Notes under the pieces: model-generated | The model's database searches: none | Seen by the model: only the letters and a program-made list of their open reading frames with translations | Told to the model about the DNA's origin: nothing | DNA from: WJMD01 sp964596015 | GTDB lineage: Bacteria; Joyebacterota; Joyebacteria; Joyebacterales; Joyebacteraceae | DNA: 64,000 bases | Assembly (NCBI GenBank): GCA_964596015.1 | Contig: CAZQSB010000009.1 | Coordinates: 19,855 to 83,854, forward strand | Direction of reading: 5' to 3' | In this document: positions 8,178-16,777 of the stretch, one piece after another | Layout of the letters: each line of letters starts with the position of its first letter | Position numbering within the stretch: position 1 is the first letter of the stretch | Made by a program: the position numbers and the translations under genes

Positions 8178-9401
8178 CTAGCGCCGCTCATCCATCCAGT
8201 CGAAGATCTCCTGCCAGTCGCTGTTCGTCATGTTCGGCGTGACGCCGTCGAACTCCGGGTGCGGGAACACGACCGGTTCAGTCACGACCATCGTCGTGTC
8301 ACCTTCCCAGGTGTGGTTCGGGAAGTAGTCCCTCAGGTCGTCGATCGGGTCGGTGAAGAACTCCTCAACGTCGAAGTAGACGTCGACGTCCGGCGCCGAT
8401 GGGTCGTACGGGTTCTCGACCGACGGGTTGTAGGTCACGCCGTCGACCAGCCAGTCCTGCATCTCACCGGCGTAGAAGCGGATCGAGTCGACCGCGCCCG
8501 GGCCGAGCAGGTCGTCCAGCGGGAACATGCCGAGCGTTTCGGTGATGAGGTCGTTCGTCTGGTCGTCGGTCTCGCTCTCGAGCTCGTCGCAGGCGTCGAT
8601 GAGATGCTCCGACATGTCCACCATCTCGTCGTACGCGTTCTCCATGTGGTCGTCGTTCCGAAGCGTCAGGAAGTCCTCGTCCTCCTCGATGAGGTGGTAC
8701 GGGGTCTCGCCCTGTTCGACGTCCATGTTGTACGACACGACGAGGTCGACGACGCTCTGGAGCCCGTCGAGCGGCGCGTGGATGAAGTAGGCGTCGGTCG
8801 CGTCGATCTCGATCTGGACGGTCTCGCGACGCTCCGGGATCTCGATCTGGATCGTGAAGGAGCAGTCCTGGGTCTCGAACGCGGTCAGACGGCTGTCGGC
8901 GTACGCCAGCGCCGGGATGACCTCCGACTCGATGAACTCCTGGATCTCGGAGAAGAGGATCGGGTCGTCCTGTCTGATGCGGTCGATCCTGTCGGCCACG
9001 GCGAAGACGTTGGGCTTATCGAGCATCCACTTGAGCGGCGCCTCGCGCGTCGCCCACTCCTCCTCCCACGCCTCGTCCATGATGTCGCCGAGATCCTCGT
9101 CGGTCGCGACCATGAGAAGTCGGACGAAGGCCGAGAAGAAGAGCGCGCCGCAGTGGTCCGGGTCGGCATCGAGCGCGTCCTCGAACTTCCCGAGAGCGTC
9201 GGATGTGTCCACCTGCCACTCCCAGGGCGCCTGCTCGGTGTCGACGCTCTCCATCTCATCCATCAGCGTATCCATGCCCTCCGCGAAGTCGGCTTCCGCC
9301 TCGGCCTCGTCCGCTTCCTCGAAGAGCTCACTGCAGCCAGCGAGCGTGAGGGCGAGCAGAGCGACGAAGAGCCCGCACGCCAGCATTTTCACGAGCTTCA
9401 T
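8178..9401 (-). CDS. Acidic lipoprotein of unknown function
   Basis: 407 residues. The N-terminus is a lipoprotein signal (hydrophobic helix then LAGC, Cys at about residue 22), so the protein is probably membrane-anchored on the periplasmic or outer-membrane side. The mature part is strongly acidic (many Asp/Glu, notably just after the Cys). It contains a TPR-like stretch (KFEDALDADPDHCGALFFSA, about 72-91), then no domain I recognise. The start ATG has a strong Shine-Dalgarno (GGAGGAAGCA). It is monocistronic: its own promoter at 9454-9482 and terminator at 8105-8135. I do not assign a function. Confidence 0.8.
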   Translation of the reverse strand: MKLVKMLACGLFVALLALTLAGCSELFEEADEAEAEADFAEGMDTLMDEMESVDTEQAPWEWQVDTSDALGKFEDALDADPDHCGALFFSAFVRLLMVATDEDLGDIMDEAWEEEWATREAPLKWMLDKPNVFAVADRIDRIRQDDPILFSEIQEFIESEVIPALAYADSRLTAFETQDCSFTIQIEIPERRETVQIEIDATDAYFIHAPLDGLQSVVDLVVSYNMDVEQGETPYHLIEEDEDFLTLRNDDHMENAYDEMVDMSEHLIDACDELESETDDQTNDLITETLGMFPLDDLLGPGAVDSIRFYAGEMQDWLVDGVTYNPSVENPYDPSAPDVDVYFDVEEFFTDPIDDLRDYFPNHTWEGDTTMVVTEPVVFPHPEFDGVTPNMTNSDWQEIFDWMDERR

Positions 9402-9453
9402 TGCTTCCTCCTTCTCATGTTAACCGTTTTCCCCCCATGGCAGTACGGAGCCG

Positions 9454-9482
9454 AGGATAGTGGGGGGCGGAATCGCTGTCAA
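9454..9482 (-). promoter_or_regulatory. Promoter of the acidic lipoprotein gene
   Basis: Minus strand: -35 TTGACA (9482-9477), 17 bp spacer, -10 TATCCT (9459-9454). Predicted start near 9447, 46 nt before the ATG. The -35 is a perfect consensus. Confidence 0.75.
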
Positions 9483-9604
9483 TGCACAAGATGGGCAGAC
9501 TTCACCTGCTCCACATGGATGGAATGGAAAAGCAAGTCGCGTGCCTGTGACCTGCAAAGGAGCCCACTCTTCGGGACTTTCGCCAGACGCGGGGCTGAAA
9601 CGAG

Positions 9605-9636
9605 CGCGCCGCTTCTCTGAGTCGAGAAGCGGCGCG
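9605..9636 (-). terminator. Hairpin terminator after the tRNA operon
   Basis: A 13 bp perfect stem (CGCGCCGCTTCTC with its complement) and a 6 nt loop start 3 nt past the encoded CCA of tRNA-Arg. The T-tract that follows on the minus strand is short (GTTTC), so it may be a terminator or a 3' processing structure. Confidence 0.6.
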
Positions 9637-9638
9637 AG

Positions 9639-9715
<77 letters not shown>

Positions 9716-9725
9716 GTTTCTGTTC

Positions 9726-9815
<90 letters not shown>

Positions 9816-9844
9816 GTAAGGGAGCGGAGACGATCGCGTCGCAC

Positions 9845-9933
9845 TGGCGGAGGGCGAGGGACTCGAACCCCCAAGGGCCGAAAGGCCCGGCGGTTTTCAA
9901 GACCGCTGCCTTACCAGTTAGGTCTAGCCCTCC
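9845..9933 (-). tRNA. tRNA-Ser (anticodon TGA)
   Basis: Minus strand, 89 nt with encoded CCA. Acceptor stem GGAGGGC/GCCCTCC, anticodon loop CTTGAAA in a GCGGT/ACCGC stem, and a long variable arm (GGGCC/GGCCC). The D-arm is unusual: only CCT/AGG pairs cleanly and the preceding linker is longer than normal. It is first gene of the tRNA transcript, 4-5 nt after the predicted transcription start. Confidence 0.9.
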
Positions 9934-9943
9934 TGCCGGAAGC

Positions 9944-9972
9944 AGTATAGCAACCCCCTAAACCCCTGTCAA
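9944..9972 (-). promoter_or_regulatory. Near-consensus promoter of the tRNA operon
   Basis: Minus strand: -35 TTGACA (9972-9967), exactly 17 bp, -10 TATACT (9949-9944). Only one base departs from consensus across both hexamers, which fits strong stable-RNA transcription. Confidence 0.88.
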
Positions 9973-10049
9973 ACCGCAAGAAGCGGGGTCGCCTGCACGG
10001 CGGGAAACGACCGGCTCGACGACGCCGGCGCGACCTGACCGGATGTTCG

Positions 10050-10988
10050 CTACTGCCACGAGCTGTCGGTGCCGGCCCGCCACCTGGGCGGCTCACTGTC
10101 GTCTCCTGAGAGCGCATGCATCCGTCGCCTGGCGCTTCTGATCTTCAGCACCGCCGCCACGATGACGAGCAGAGCGACACCGACGAAGAGCAGAGTGCCC
10201 GAGCGGAGAAGCAGCGGAAGGCTGTACGAGCGCCCCATCGCTGAGATGACATCGCTCTGGAACTCGGCCCGGGACATGCCGGTCAGCTGTCTGATGCCTT
10301 CATCGAAGCTCCCCGCCGCGGCGATGGCGCGCACGACGCCCGGCGCCGTCCCGATCCCGCTCTCCTCGGCCAGATGGTTCACGGCGAAGAAGCTCTGAAC
10401 GTAGGCGGCGCCCGCGTCGCTCGAGTCGTAGGGAAACGACGACACAAGATCGTCGAGAGGGATGGCGCCCCCTCCACCGACACGGGCGACCATGGCATCG
10501 AGATCTCCCAGGCGCCACTCCCCCGCCGACATCATGGCTACGCCTTCGTGGAACCAGCGCGGCGCGTGAATGCCTCCCAGGCCTCTGTGGGTGGCTACGT
10601 GCGCCAGTTCGTGCACGACGATCTGCCCGAGCGCCAGAGGGTATTCGATGATCCGCGGGCTTCTCAGGACGATGAGCGATCTCGACGAGTACGCGACGCC
10701 GACGCCCCACTCCGGCACGGCGCCGCCGGTGAGGTCGGCGAACGTCACCTCGTCCGGGGCGATCACGATGCGGACGGGGTCGGGCTCGTCCACTCCCATC
10801 TCACGATGGAGGCGGAGCGCGGCCTCGGACGCGATCTCGAGGACGCGTTCCGCGGCGAGCGCGTCCTGCTCATCGTACTCGACCGTGACCAGGCCACGAG
10901 AACCCGTCTCCCACGCAGGCGCGGAGCACGGGAGACCGACCGCGATCGCGAACACTGCGAGAGCGAGAAGCGTCGACGTCCCTCTCAA
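10050..10988 (-). CDS. Membrane-anchored zinc metalloprotease, peptidase MA-like (gluzincin)
   Basis: 312 residues. N-terminal signal peptide (about 1-25), catalytic HELAH (126-130) with a downstream glutamate in WFHEGVAMM (Glu148) as likely third zinc ligand, and a single C-terminal transmembrane helix (about 264-285) followed by a basic tail. This suits an exported protease held in the membrane with its active site outside the cytoplasm. The HExxH...E spacing and the HAPRWFHEG sequence resemble peptidase MA-family proteins. It overlaps the cysteine desulfurase stop by 4 bp (ATGA), so they are co-translated, though no functional link is obvious. The substrate is unknown. Confidence 0.82.
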   Translation of the reverse strand: MRGTSTLLALAVFAIAVGLPCSAPAWETGSRGLVTVEYDEQDALAAERVLEIASEAALRLHREMGVDEPDPVRIVIAPDEVTFADLTGGAVPEWGVGVAYSSRSLIVLRSPRIIEYPLALGQIVVHELAHVATHRGLGGIHAPRWFHEGVAMMSAGEWRLGDLDAMVARVGGGGAIPLDDLVSSFPYDSSDAGAAYVQSFFAVNHLAEESGIGTAPGVVRAIAAAGSFDEGIRQLTGMSRAEFQSDVISAMGRSYSLPLLLRSGTLLFVGVALLVIVAAVLKIRSARRRMHALSGDDSEPPRWRAGTDSSWQ

Positions 10989-12154
10989 AGGGACCTTCCG
11001 ATGGTCGGCGACATGGAGCGGAGACGGTCGACGATGGGAGGCAGGACATCAAGGAGCCGATCGACATCCGCGTCGCGCGTCGATCGGCCGAGCCCGAAGC
11101 GGACCGAGCCTTGAGCGTCGCGCGGAGCGACGCCCATCGCAGAGAGGACGTGGGACGGCTCGTCTGAGTCCGTCGTGCACGCCGAGCCGGTCGAGACCGC
11201 AAATCCCTCCATGTCAAGCGACAGGACGATGCTCTCTCCCTCGACATGACGGAACGCGAGATTGAGGGTTCCGGGGATGCGATGCTGCCTGGCGCCGTTC
11301 ACGAGGACATCGGGTACGCGTTCAAGGATGCCCTCGAGAAGGCGATCGGTCATTCGAGAGAGCCTCTCGCTCTCCCCGTCGAGATGCGCGACGGCGAGGT
11401 CGAGGGCCTCGGCAAGGCCGACGATGCCGGGAGTGTTCTCTGTTCCGGGGCGAAGCCCGCCCTCGTGCCGTCCGCCGTGGGACAGCGGGTCGAGCGCGAC
11501 GCCGGGTCGAACGTAGAGAGCTCCGACGCCCTTGGGTCCGTAGAACTTGTGCGCCGACATCGAGAGCAGGTCGACCCCGAGTTCGTCGACGTCGACCGGG
11601 ACCTTGCCGACGCTCTGAACGGCGTCGGTGTGCACGAGGACGCCGCGCTCTCGAGCCATCGCCGCGAGCTCGCGGAGCGGCTGGACCATACCGGTCTCGT
11701 TGTTCGCGTGCATGATGGAGACGAGCCTCGTCCCGGGACGGATGGCGTCGGCGACGGCGCCCGGGTCCACCAGGCCGCGTCCGTCGACCGGAACGAATGT
11801 GACGTCCACGCCGAAGCGCTCCCGCATGTACTTGAGAGCGAAGAGAACGGCATGGTGCTCGATCGCCGAGCTCACGACGTGCGCTCCCCCGAGATCGCCC
11901 CCGAGAAGAACGCCCTTCAGGGCGATGTTGTCGGACTCCGTGCCGCCGCTCGTGAAGACGATCGTCTCAGGGGCCGCCCCGATAGCGGCTGCAACACGCT
12001 CGCGCGAGCTGTCGATGGCCGCCCGGCTCACCGAGGCGAGTCCGTAGGGGCTCGAGGGATTCCCGAAGCGCTCCGTGAAGTACGGCAACATGACGTCGAG
12101 CACGCGCGGGTCGACAGGGGTCGTCGCGTTGTGGTCGAGGTAGACGGTCTCCAT
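10985..12154 (-). CDS. Cysteine desulfurase (NifS/IscS family)
   Basis: 389 residues, usual length. A PLP enzyme that removes sulfur from L-cysteine as an enzyme persulfide for Fe-S clusters and thiolated tRNA. Seen: the LDHNATTPVDP start, GGTESDNIA (71-79), the HTDAVQ PLP pocket (175-180), the PLP lysine in SAHKFYGPKG (Lys203) and the persulfide cysteine in TGSACTT (Cys326). The active-site loop is that of group I desulfurases. No scaffold protein (IscU/NifU) or tRNA thiolase lies next to it, so its sulfur acceptor is unclear. ATG at 12154 behind AGGAGAGG. A strong hairpin sits directly upstream at 12170-12211. Confidence 0.95.
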   Translation of the reverse strand: METVYLDHNATTPVDPRVLDVMLPYFTERFGNPSSPYGLASVSRAAIDSSRERVAAAIGAAPETIVFTSGGTESDNIALKGVLLGGDLGGAHVVSSAIEHHAVLFALKYMRERFGVDVTFVPVDGRGLVDPGAVADAIRPGTRLVSIMHANNETGMVQPLRELAAMARERGVLVHTDAVQSVGKVPVDVDELGVDLLSMSAHKFYGPKGVGALYVRPGVALDPLSHGGRHEGGLRPGTENTPGIVGLAEALDLAVAHLDGESERLSRMTDRLLEGILERVPDVLVNGARQHRIPGTLNLAFRHVEGESIVLSLDMEGFAVSTGSACTTDSDEPSHVLSAMGVAPRDAQGSVRFGLGRSTRDADVDRLLDVLPPIVDRLRSMSPTIGRSL

Positions 12155-12169
12155 CGTTCCTCTCCTCGT

Positions 12170-12211
12170 GAGAACGCCGGCCGACCCAGAAGAGGGCCGG
12201 CCGGCGTTCTC
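12170..12211. promoter_or_regulatory. Perfect 13 bp hairpin just upstream of the desulfurase ribosome-binding site
   Basis: GAGAACGCCGGCC (12170-12182) pairs with GGCCGGCGTTCTC (12199-12211) around a 16 nt loop. It lies past the stop of the TPR lipoprotein gene (12260) and 3-4 nt before the desulfurase Shine-Dalgarno. No T-run follows on the minus strand, and there is no room for a promoter between hairpin and start. A leader or processing element is therefore more likely than a simple terminator. Confidence 0.55.
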
Positions 12212-12259
12212 GACGTCGTCCGACTTAGCCCCGGCCCTCGAGGGACAGGGCGGTTAGCA

Positions 12260-13501
12260 TCAGCCCTGGTCCCAGATCTGGCGAAGCTTCTCCTGCTGAG
12301 CGATCTCTATGAGCTTCTGCTGTCGGTCGATCTCCCGCTGGGCGTGCGAGCGCCAGGCCGGGTCGCTCAGAGCCTGCTGGAGCCTGCCGATGGCCGCTTC
12401 GTAGTTGGCGATGGCCTGGTCGTAGAGGTCGCCGCTGCTCTGAGCCTTCGCGCGCGCCTGAAGCGCGACGCCGCGGCTCTCGAGGGCCTTCGCCCAGGTG
12501 ACGTACGCGCTGCCGTTGCCGGGCGAGACCGACAGGAGCCGCTGGGCGGTCGCGATGGCGGAGTCGTACATGTCGGCGTCGTTGTACGCGTCGGCCAGCG
12601 CTCCGAGGAAGCGCGGGTCATTCGGCTGCTGCGCGACCAGCGCCTCGAACTGCTCGACGGCCATGCTGTAGTTACCCTGGCTGCGGTAGACGCTCGCGAG
12701 GTTCGCGCGCGTCGCGAAATCGGTCGGGTTCGTCTGGAGCACCGTGAGGAACGCGGTCTCCGCCTCCTCGAGCTGGCCGACCTTCATGTAGAGGAAGCCG
12801 AGTGTCGCCAGCGAGCGGTCGGACGCCTGCCCCATCGAACGGACGCGCTCGAACGAGCGGACCGCCTGATCGTAGAGGTTCGCTCTGTAGTAGATCTGCG
12901 CGAGCTGCCGGGGCGGGCGTGGATCGTCGGGCGCAAGCTCCTGCGCCCGGCGGTAGGCGCCGATGGCGGCAAGATCGAGCTCCATCTTCTCGTAGGCGTA
13001 ACCCAGGTTGAGATACGCGTTGGCGTCGTCCGGGTTGAGCTCGACCGACCGGATGTACGCCTCGACCGACTCCTGGTAGCGGCCCATCACGAAATACGCG
13101 TAGGCCAGGGCGCCGTGCGTGTCGGCGTCGTCGGGAGAGATCTCGGTCGCCCTCTCGTACATGTCGAGCGCCTTCTCGAACTCCTGGGTCTCCACGAGGT
13201 ATATCCGGCCGAGGCCGAGGTACGCCTGCTCGTAGGTCGGGTCCAGCTCGATGGCGCGCTCGTAGTTCTCGATCGCTTTGCCGATCTCGCGGACGCGGAA
13301 GAACTCGGCCGCGTTGCTGGCGGCCTGCTCGGCCGGAGTGAGTTCCTCGGCCGGCTCCGGGCGCTCTCCGTCGGCGCCGAGGATCGTCGTGACCTGATTC
13401 TCGTCCTCGACCGGCATGGTGCCCGTACAGCCGCCGAGCGCCAGCAGGAACGCGGCGAGCGACAGCGCGAGAACGCGCAGAACTTTCGATGACCTCTCCA
13501 T
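12260..13501 (-). CDS. TPR-repeat lipoprotein
   Basis: 413 residues. Lipoprotein signal (hydrophobic helix ending LGGC, Cys at about 25), then about eight consecutive tetratricopeptide repeats (about 65-365; for example EKALDMYERATEISPDDADTH type units with A-x-x-x-Y-x-x-A-x-x-x-x-P), and a Gln-rich C-terminal helix (about 370-410). Probable role: a protein-interaction scaffold on the periplasmic face or outer membrane. It follows a second exported TPR protein and a cyclophilin lipoprotein, which suggests an envelope folding or assembly unit. The partner is unknown. Confidence 0.85.
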   Translation of the reverse strand: MERSSKVLRVLALSLAAFLLALGGCTGTMPVEDENQVTTILGADGERPEPAEELTPAEQAASNAAEFFRVREIGKAIENYERAIELDPTYEQAYLGLGRIYLVETQEFEKALDMYERATEISPDDADTHGALAYAYFVMGRYQESVEAYIRSVELNPDDANAYLNLGYAYEKMELDLAAIGAYRRAQELAPDDPRPPRQLAQIYYRANLYDQAVRSFERVRSMGQASDRSLATLGFLYMKVGQLEEAETAFLTVLQTNPTDFATRANLASVYRSQGNYSMAVEQFEALVAQQPNDPRFLGALADAYNDADMYDSAIATAQRLLSVSPGNGSAYVTWAKALESRGVALQARAKAQSSGDLYDQAIANYEAAIGRLQQALSDPAWRSHAQREIDRQQKLIEIAQQEKLRQIWDQG

Positions 13502-13567
13502 CTCGTTAGCCTCTCTTCGAGTACTTCCTGAAGCGTCTCCGCTCGAGGCGGCGCGTGCGGCCCGCCT

Positions 13568-14188
13568 CTATTCCCCCCTGAACTGACGTATCATCTGGAT
13601 GTTCTCTCTCGAGATCTTCGCCGCCTGCGAGGTCGGATCGATCTCAATGACCTTCTCCCACTCACGGATGGCCTCTTCGAAGATGCGCGCGTCGGCGAAC
13701 GCCACGCCGAGGTTGAAGTGCGCCTCGATGCTCTCGGAGTCGAGCGAGATGGCCATCTGGTACATGTCCACGGCCTCCTGGAAGCGCTGCTGATCGTAGT
13801 AGACGCTGCCCAGGTTCGTGTAGATGATCGAGTTCCTCGGGTCGTGCCGAAGCGCCTTCTCAAGGAGCGGCAGCGCGTCGCTGGCCCGACCCATGTCCGT
13901 GTAGAGCGATGCCAGGTTGACCAGCACGCCCGGGTGCGTCGAATCGACCCGGGACGCTTCGAGATACACGGTCAGCGCCTGGTCCAGCATGTTCGACTCG
14001 TAGTACAGGTTGCCCAGCTCGATGCGGAGCTCGACGTTGTCAGGCACCGCCTCGATGGCCTGCTCGAGTTCGGCGACCTCCTCCTGAACGGCCGTCGCCT
14101 TCTCGGGCGACATCTCCTGAGCGCCGGCCGAGGCGGCCAGCCCGAGGAAACAGACAAGCGACGCGGTGAGACAGATGACGTGCTTCAT
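13568..14188 (-). CDS. Exported TPR-repeat protein
   Basis: 206 residues. Cleavable signal peptide (about 1-23, ending ASAGAQ) and four to five TPR units (about 35-185). Gene order: 21 bp after the cyclophilin gene and 66 bp before the TPR lipoprotein gene, so the three form one transcript from the promoter at 15010-15039. GAGGTACCCGGC precedes the ATG. Likely a periplasmic scaffold; no enzymatic motif is seen. Confidence 0.83.
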   Translation of the reverse strand: MKHVICLTASLVCFLGLAASAGAQEMSPEKATAVQEEVAELEQAIEAVPDNVELRIELGNLYYESNMLDQALTVYLEASRVDSTHPGVLVNLASLYTDMGRASDALPLLEKALRHDPRNSIIYTNLGSVYYDQQRFQEAVDMYQMAISLDSESIEAHFNLGVAFADARIFEEAIREWEKVIEIDPTSQAAKISRENIQMIRQFRGE

Positions 14189-14209
14189 GCCGGGTACCTC
14201 GCTGACGCG

Positions 14210-14962
14210 CTATTCCACGGTTTCGACTCGGACCTTCTCGATGACATCGGGATCCTCGACCACGCCGTTCTGGGCCCGATCGCCCTTCTTGATCGAGTCG
14301 ACGACGTCCATTCCCGAGATGACCTTTCCGAAGGCCGTGTACTGTCCGTTGAGATGATTGGCCTCGGCGAGCATGATGAAGAACTGGCTGCCTGCGGAAT
14401 CGGGATCCTGCGAGCGCGCCATCGACACGACGCCCCGCTCGTGCTTGAGGTCGGCGTTGAACTCAGCGGGGATCATGTAGCCGGGGCCGCCGTAGCCACC
14501 CTTGTGCTCCACGTCGCCCGTCTGCGCCATGAAGCCCTCGATGACCCGATGGAACTCGACGCCGTCGTACCGGCCGGAATTCGCCAGGTAGACGAAGTTC
14601 CTGACGGTGTTGGGCGCCTCGTCCTCCCAGAGCTCCACCTTGATCGTGCCCTTGCTGGTCTCGAGCGTGGCGACCTTCCTTCCGTCCGGAAGGTATGGGA
14701 TCTCGCGGGTCATCCGCTGTCCGCCCTCGATGTAGGTAAGTGTCGCCGTGGGCCCGTCGTGGTCCGCCATGTCCTTCTCCCCGGTCTTGGGCTCTTCGGT
14801 CTCTTCCGCCATGTCCGTCGTCCGGGCGGCCTCGGTCTCGGCGGCGGGAGCGGCTTCTTCGCCGTCCGATTCCGCCGTGTTGCCGCCGCAGCCCGCCAGT
14901 CCCACAAGCCCGACCGTCAGGAACACCGCGAGGGTCAGGATCGTCAGAGAGTTCGGTCGCAT
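14210..14962 (-). CDS. Cyclophilin-type peptidyl-prolyl cis-trans isomerase, lipoprotein
   Basis: 250 residues from the ATG at 14962, chosen because GGGAGGA precedes it and a lipoprotein signal (ending LAGC) starts at once; longer readings lack a ribosome site. After a disordered acidic linker (about 25-75), the cyclophilin domain (about 85-250) shows VEFHRVIEGFMAQTGD, GSQFFIML and NGQYTAFGKV, which carry the catalytic Arg/Phe and substrate-binding residues of bacterial cyclophilins. It should speed proline isomerisation in proteins crossing or residing in the envelope. First gene of the cyclophilin-TPR-TPR transcript. Confidence 0.93.
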   Translation of the reverse strand: MRPNSLTILTLAVFLTVGLVGLAGCGGNTAESDGEEAAPAAETEAARTTDMAEETEEPKTGEKDMADHDGPTATLTYIEGGQRMTREIPYLPDGRKVATLETSKGTIKVELWEDEAPNTVRNFVYLANSGRYDGVEFHRVIEGFMAQTGDVEHKGGYGGPGYMIPAEFNADLKHERGVVSMARSQDPDSAGSQFFIMLAEANHLNGQYTAFGKVISGMDVVDSIKKGDRAQNGVVEDPDVIEKVRVETVE

Positions 14963-15009
14963 GGGTCCTCCCTGCAAACTGCTGTGCTTCGCCATCTTGT
15001 GTGTTCTCC

Positions 15010-15039
15010 AATCTAACCGCGGGCGATTCCGGGTGTCAA
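15010..15039 (-). promoter_or_regulatory. Promoter of the cyclophilin-TPR-TPR operon
   Basis: Minus strand: -35 TTGACA (15039-15034), 18 bp spacer, -10 TAGATT (15015-15010). Predicted start near 15003, about 40 nt before the ATG at 14962. Confidence 0.7.
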
Positions 15040-15163
15040 GCCGCTTCTCCTTCAGCGCCGGGCGGCGCCTTCGGCGCGCCCCGACCAGGGCCGCTTTGGG
15101 CGAGCTGCGCGGTGGGAAGCCACTCCGCGCAGGCGGCCGTGCGCTGCCTGGCCGCCGCTCCGG

Positions 15164-15192
15164 TTGACCGTCCACCTCAAAGACCGTAGAAT
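15164..15192 (+). promoter_or_regulatory. Promoter of glnA
   Basis: -35 TTGACC (15164-15169), 17 bp spacer, -10 TAGAAT (15187-15192). Predicted start near 15200, leaving a leader of about 92 nt. This is a housekeeping-type promoter, although rpoN is encoded elsewhere in the window. Confidence 0.75.
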
Positions 15193-15291
15193 CGGGTCGA
15201 CGTCGCGTGCGGGCGGCGCATGCACCGGGCGAGGCGACATCACGAGCCGCGCCCGTTTTCTTCCACTCCCGCACGACAAGAGGAGAGGACC

Positions 15292-16752
15292 ATGCACTAC
15301 CTGAGAGAGCTCTCACTCCGCCTGAGGGACGCCGGCTCGCACGAGGATGCCGGCGCCATCTGCGCCGACGGCGGAATCGACTATGTCGACGTGCGCTTCG
15401 CCGATCTGACCGGTCGGTGGCACCACGTCACCCTTCCGGCCGCGCGCGTCGGCCGGAAGCTCTTCGAGGACGGCGTGGGCTTCGACGGTTCGAGCGTCCC
15501 GGGTTTCAAGACCGTCGAGCAGGGCGACATGGTCGCCCTCTCCGACCCGGCGACCGCGGTGGTCGAGGAGTCCGGTCCGTATCTCCTGGTCTCTTACCTT
15601 GCCTCGGCCGCGGAGGCCGACACCCGCGAGCTCTTCGCGCTCGATCCCCGGGTCATCGCGCGGCGGGCCGCTTCGGCGCTCGCTTCGTCCGGTCACGCCG
15701 ACCTGGCGCTCTTCGGACCAGAGCTCGAGTTCTACCTCTTCTCCTCGGTCGACTACGGCAGTTCCTCGAGCGGCGCGTTCTACGATCTGGGCTCGGACGA
15801 GGTCGGCTGGACCGACGTTGACGAGCCGACGAGCGGACACCGTATCCGTCCCGGAGCCGGATACCACGCGATGCCTCCGTGCGACAGGACGTTCGAGGTG
15901 AGGAACGAGATCGTCTCCCGCATGGTGAACGCCGGGATTCCCGTCAAGTATCATCACCACGAGAACGGCGCCCCCGGTCAGGTCGAGGTCGAGCTCATGA
16001 GCCGCCCGCTCGTCGAGGCGGCCGACGACTGCATGATGGGGAAGCACATCGCGAAGATGACGGCCATCGAGTGGGGGCTGTCGGCGACCTTCATGCCGAA
16101 GCCGGTCCTCGGCGAGAGCGGAAGCGGACTGCACTTCCACATCCGGCTGGAGAAGGGCGGACGCCCCGTGTTCCACGACGAGTCGGGCTACGCCGGCCTC
16201 TCGGACGTGGCGCTCCACTTCATCGGCGGCATCCTCGAGCACGGGGCCGCCCTCACAGCGGTGACGAACCCGAGCACGAACTCGTTCCGCCGTCTGAGGC
16301 CCGGTTTCGAGGCGCCGACCAACAGGGTCTTCTCCGCCGCGAACAGGAGCGCCGCCATCCGCATTCCGAAGTACACGACGGAGCCCGACGCGAAGACCGT
16401 CGAGTACCGTCCGTCGGACGCGACCGCCAACCCGTATCTGGCGATCGCCGCGCTCATCGCCGCCGGGATCGACGGCATGGAGCGGCGCATCGACCCCAGA
16501 GAACGCGGCTTCGGCCCGCTCGAGAAGAACATCCACACGCTCTCCGAGGAGGAGCGTCGCACCATCCCGGGACTGCCGCTCACGCTGCACGAGGCGCTCG
16601 AGGCGCTGGAGAACGACGGCGACTTCCTGTCCGACTCCGGCATCTTCCCCGCCGATTTCGTCTCCGTCTGGACCCGCCTCAAGTGGCGGGAGGTCGACGC
16701 CATCCGTTCGGCCCCGCATCCGGGCGAGTTCGAGCTCTCGTTCGACTGCTGA
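15292..16752 (+). CDS. glnA: Glutamine synthetase, type I
   Basis: 486 residues from the ATG at 15292 (GAGGAGAGG just upstream; the in-frame ATG at 15220 has no ribosome site). Makes glutamine from glutamate, ammonia and ATP. Seen: GVGFDGSSVPGF (Asp latch loop), ELEFYLF, HHHENGAPGQVEVE (metal and substrate glutamates), SGSGLHFH (ATP/metal His), NPSTNSFRRL and EYRPSDATANPY. Where enterobacterial enzymes have the adenylylated Tyr (NLYDL), this one reads NIHTL, so covalent control by GlnE is unlikely. It converges on asnS, with a shared terminator between them. Confidence 0.97.
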   Translation: MHYLRELSLRLRDAGSHEDAGAICADGGIDYVDVRFADLTGRWHHVTLPAARVGRKLFEDGVGFDGSSVPGFKTVEQGDMVALSDPATAVVEESGPYLLVSYLASAAEADTRELFALDPRVIARRAASALASSGHADLALFGPELEFYLFSSVDYGSSSSGAFYDLGSDEVGWTDVDEPTSGHRIRPGAGYHAMPPCDRTFEVRNEIVSRMVNAGIPVKYHHHENGAPGQVEVELMSRPLVEAADDCMMGKHIAKMTAIEWGLSATFMPKPVLGESGSGLHFHIRLEKGGRPVFHDESGYAGLSDVALHFIGGILEHGAALTAVTNPSTNSFRRLRPGFEAPTNRVFSAANRSAAIRIPKYTTEPDAKTVEYRPSDATANPYLAIAALIAAGIDGMERRIDPRERGFGPLEKNIHTLSEEERRTIPGLPLTLHEALEALENDGDFLSDSGIFPADFVSVWTRLKWREVDAIRSAPHPGEFELSFDC

Positions 16753-16777
16753 GCAGGAGATCGCGCGGAAGGCCCCG

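Larger units (their letters stand above)
14963..15291. other. Divergent intergenic region between the cyclophilin operon and glnA
   Basis: 329 bp without a supported gene. It contains a minus-strand promoter (15010-15039) and a plus-strand promoter (15164-15192). I see no riboswitch fold and no RpoN-type GG-N10-GC element that I would defend. Confidence 0.6.

Noticed and set aside
12170..12211. Intrinsic terminator of the TPR operon
   Set aside because: The stem is strong but no T-run follows and the next gene starts 16 bp on with no promoter; kept as a regulatory hairpin instead.
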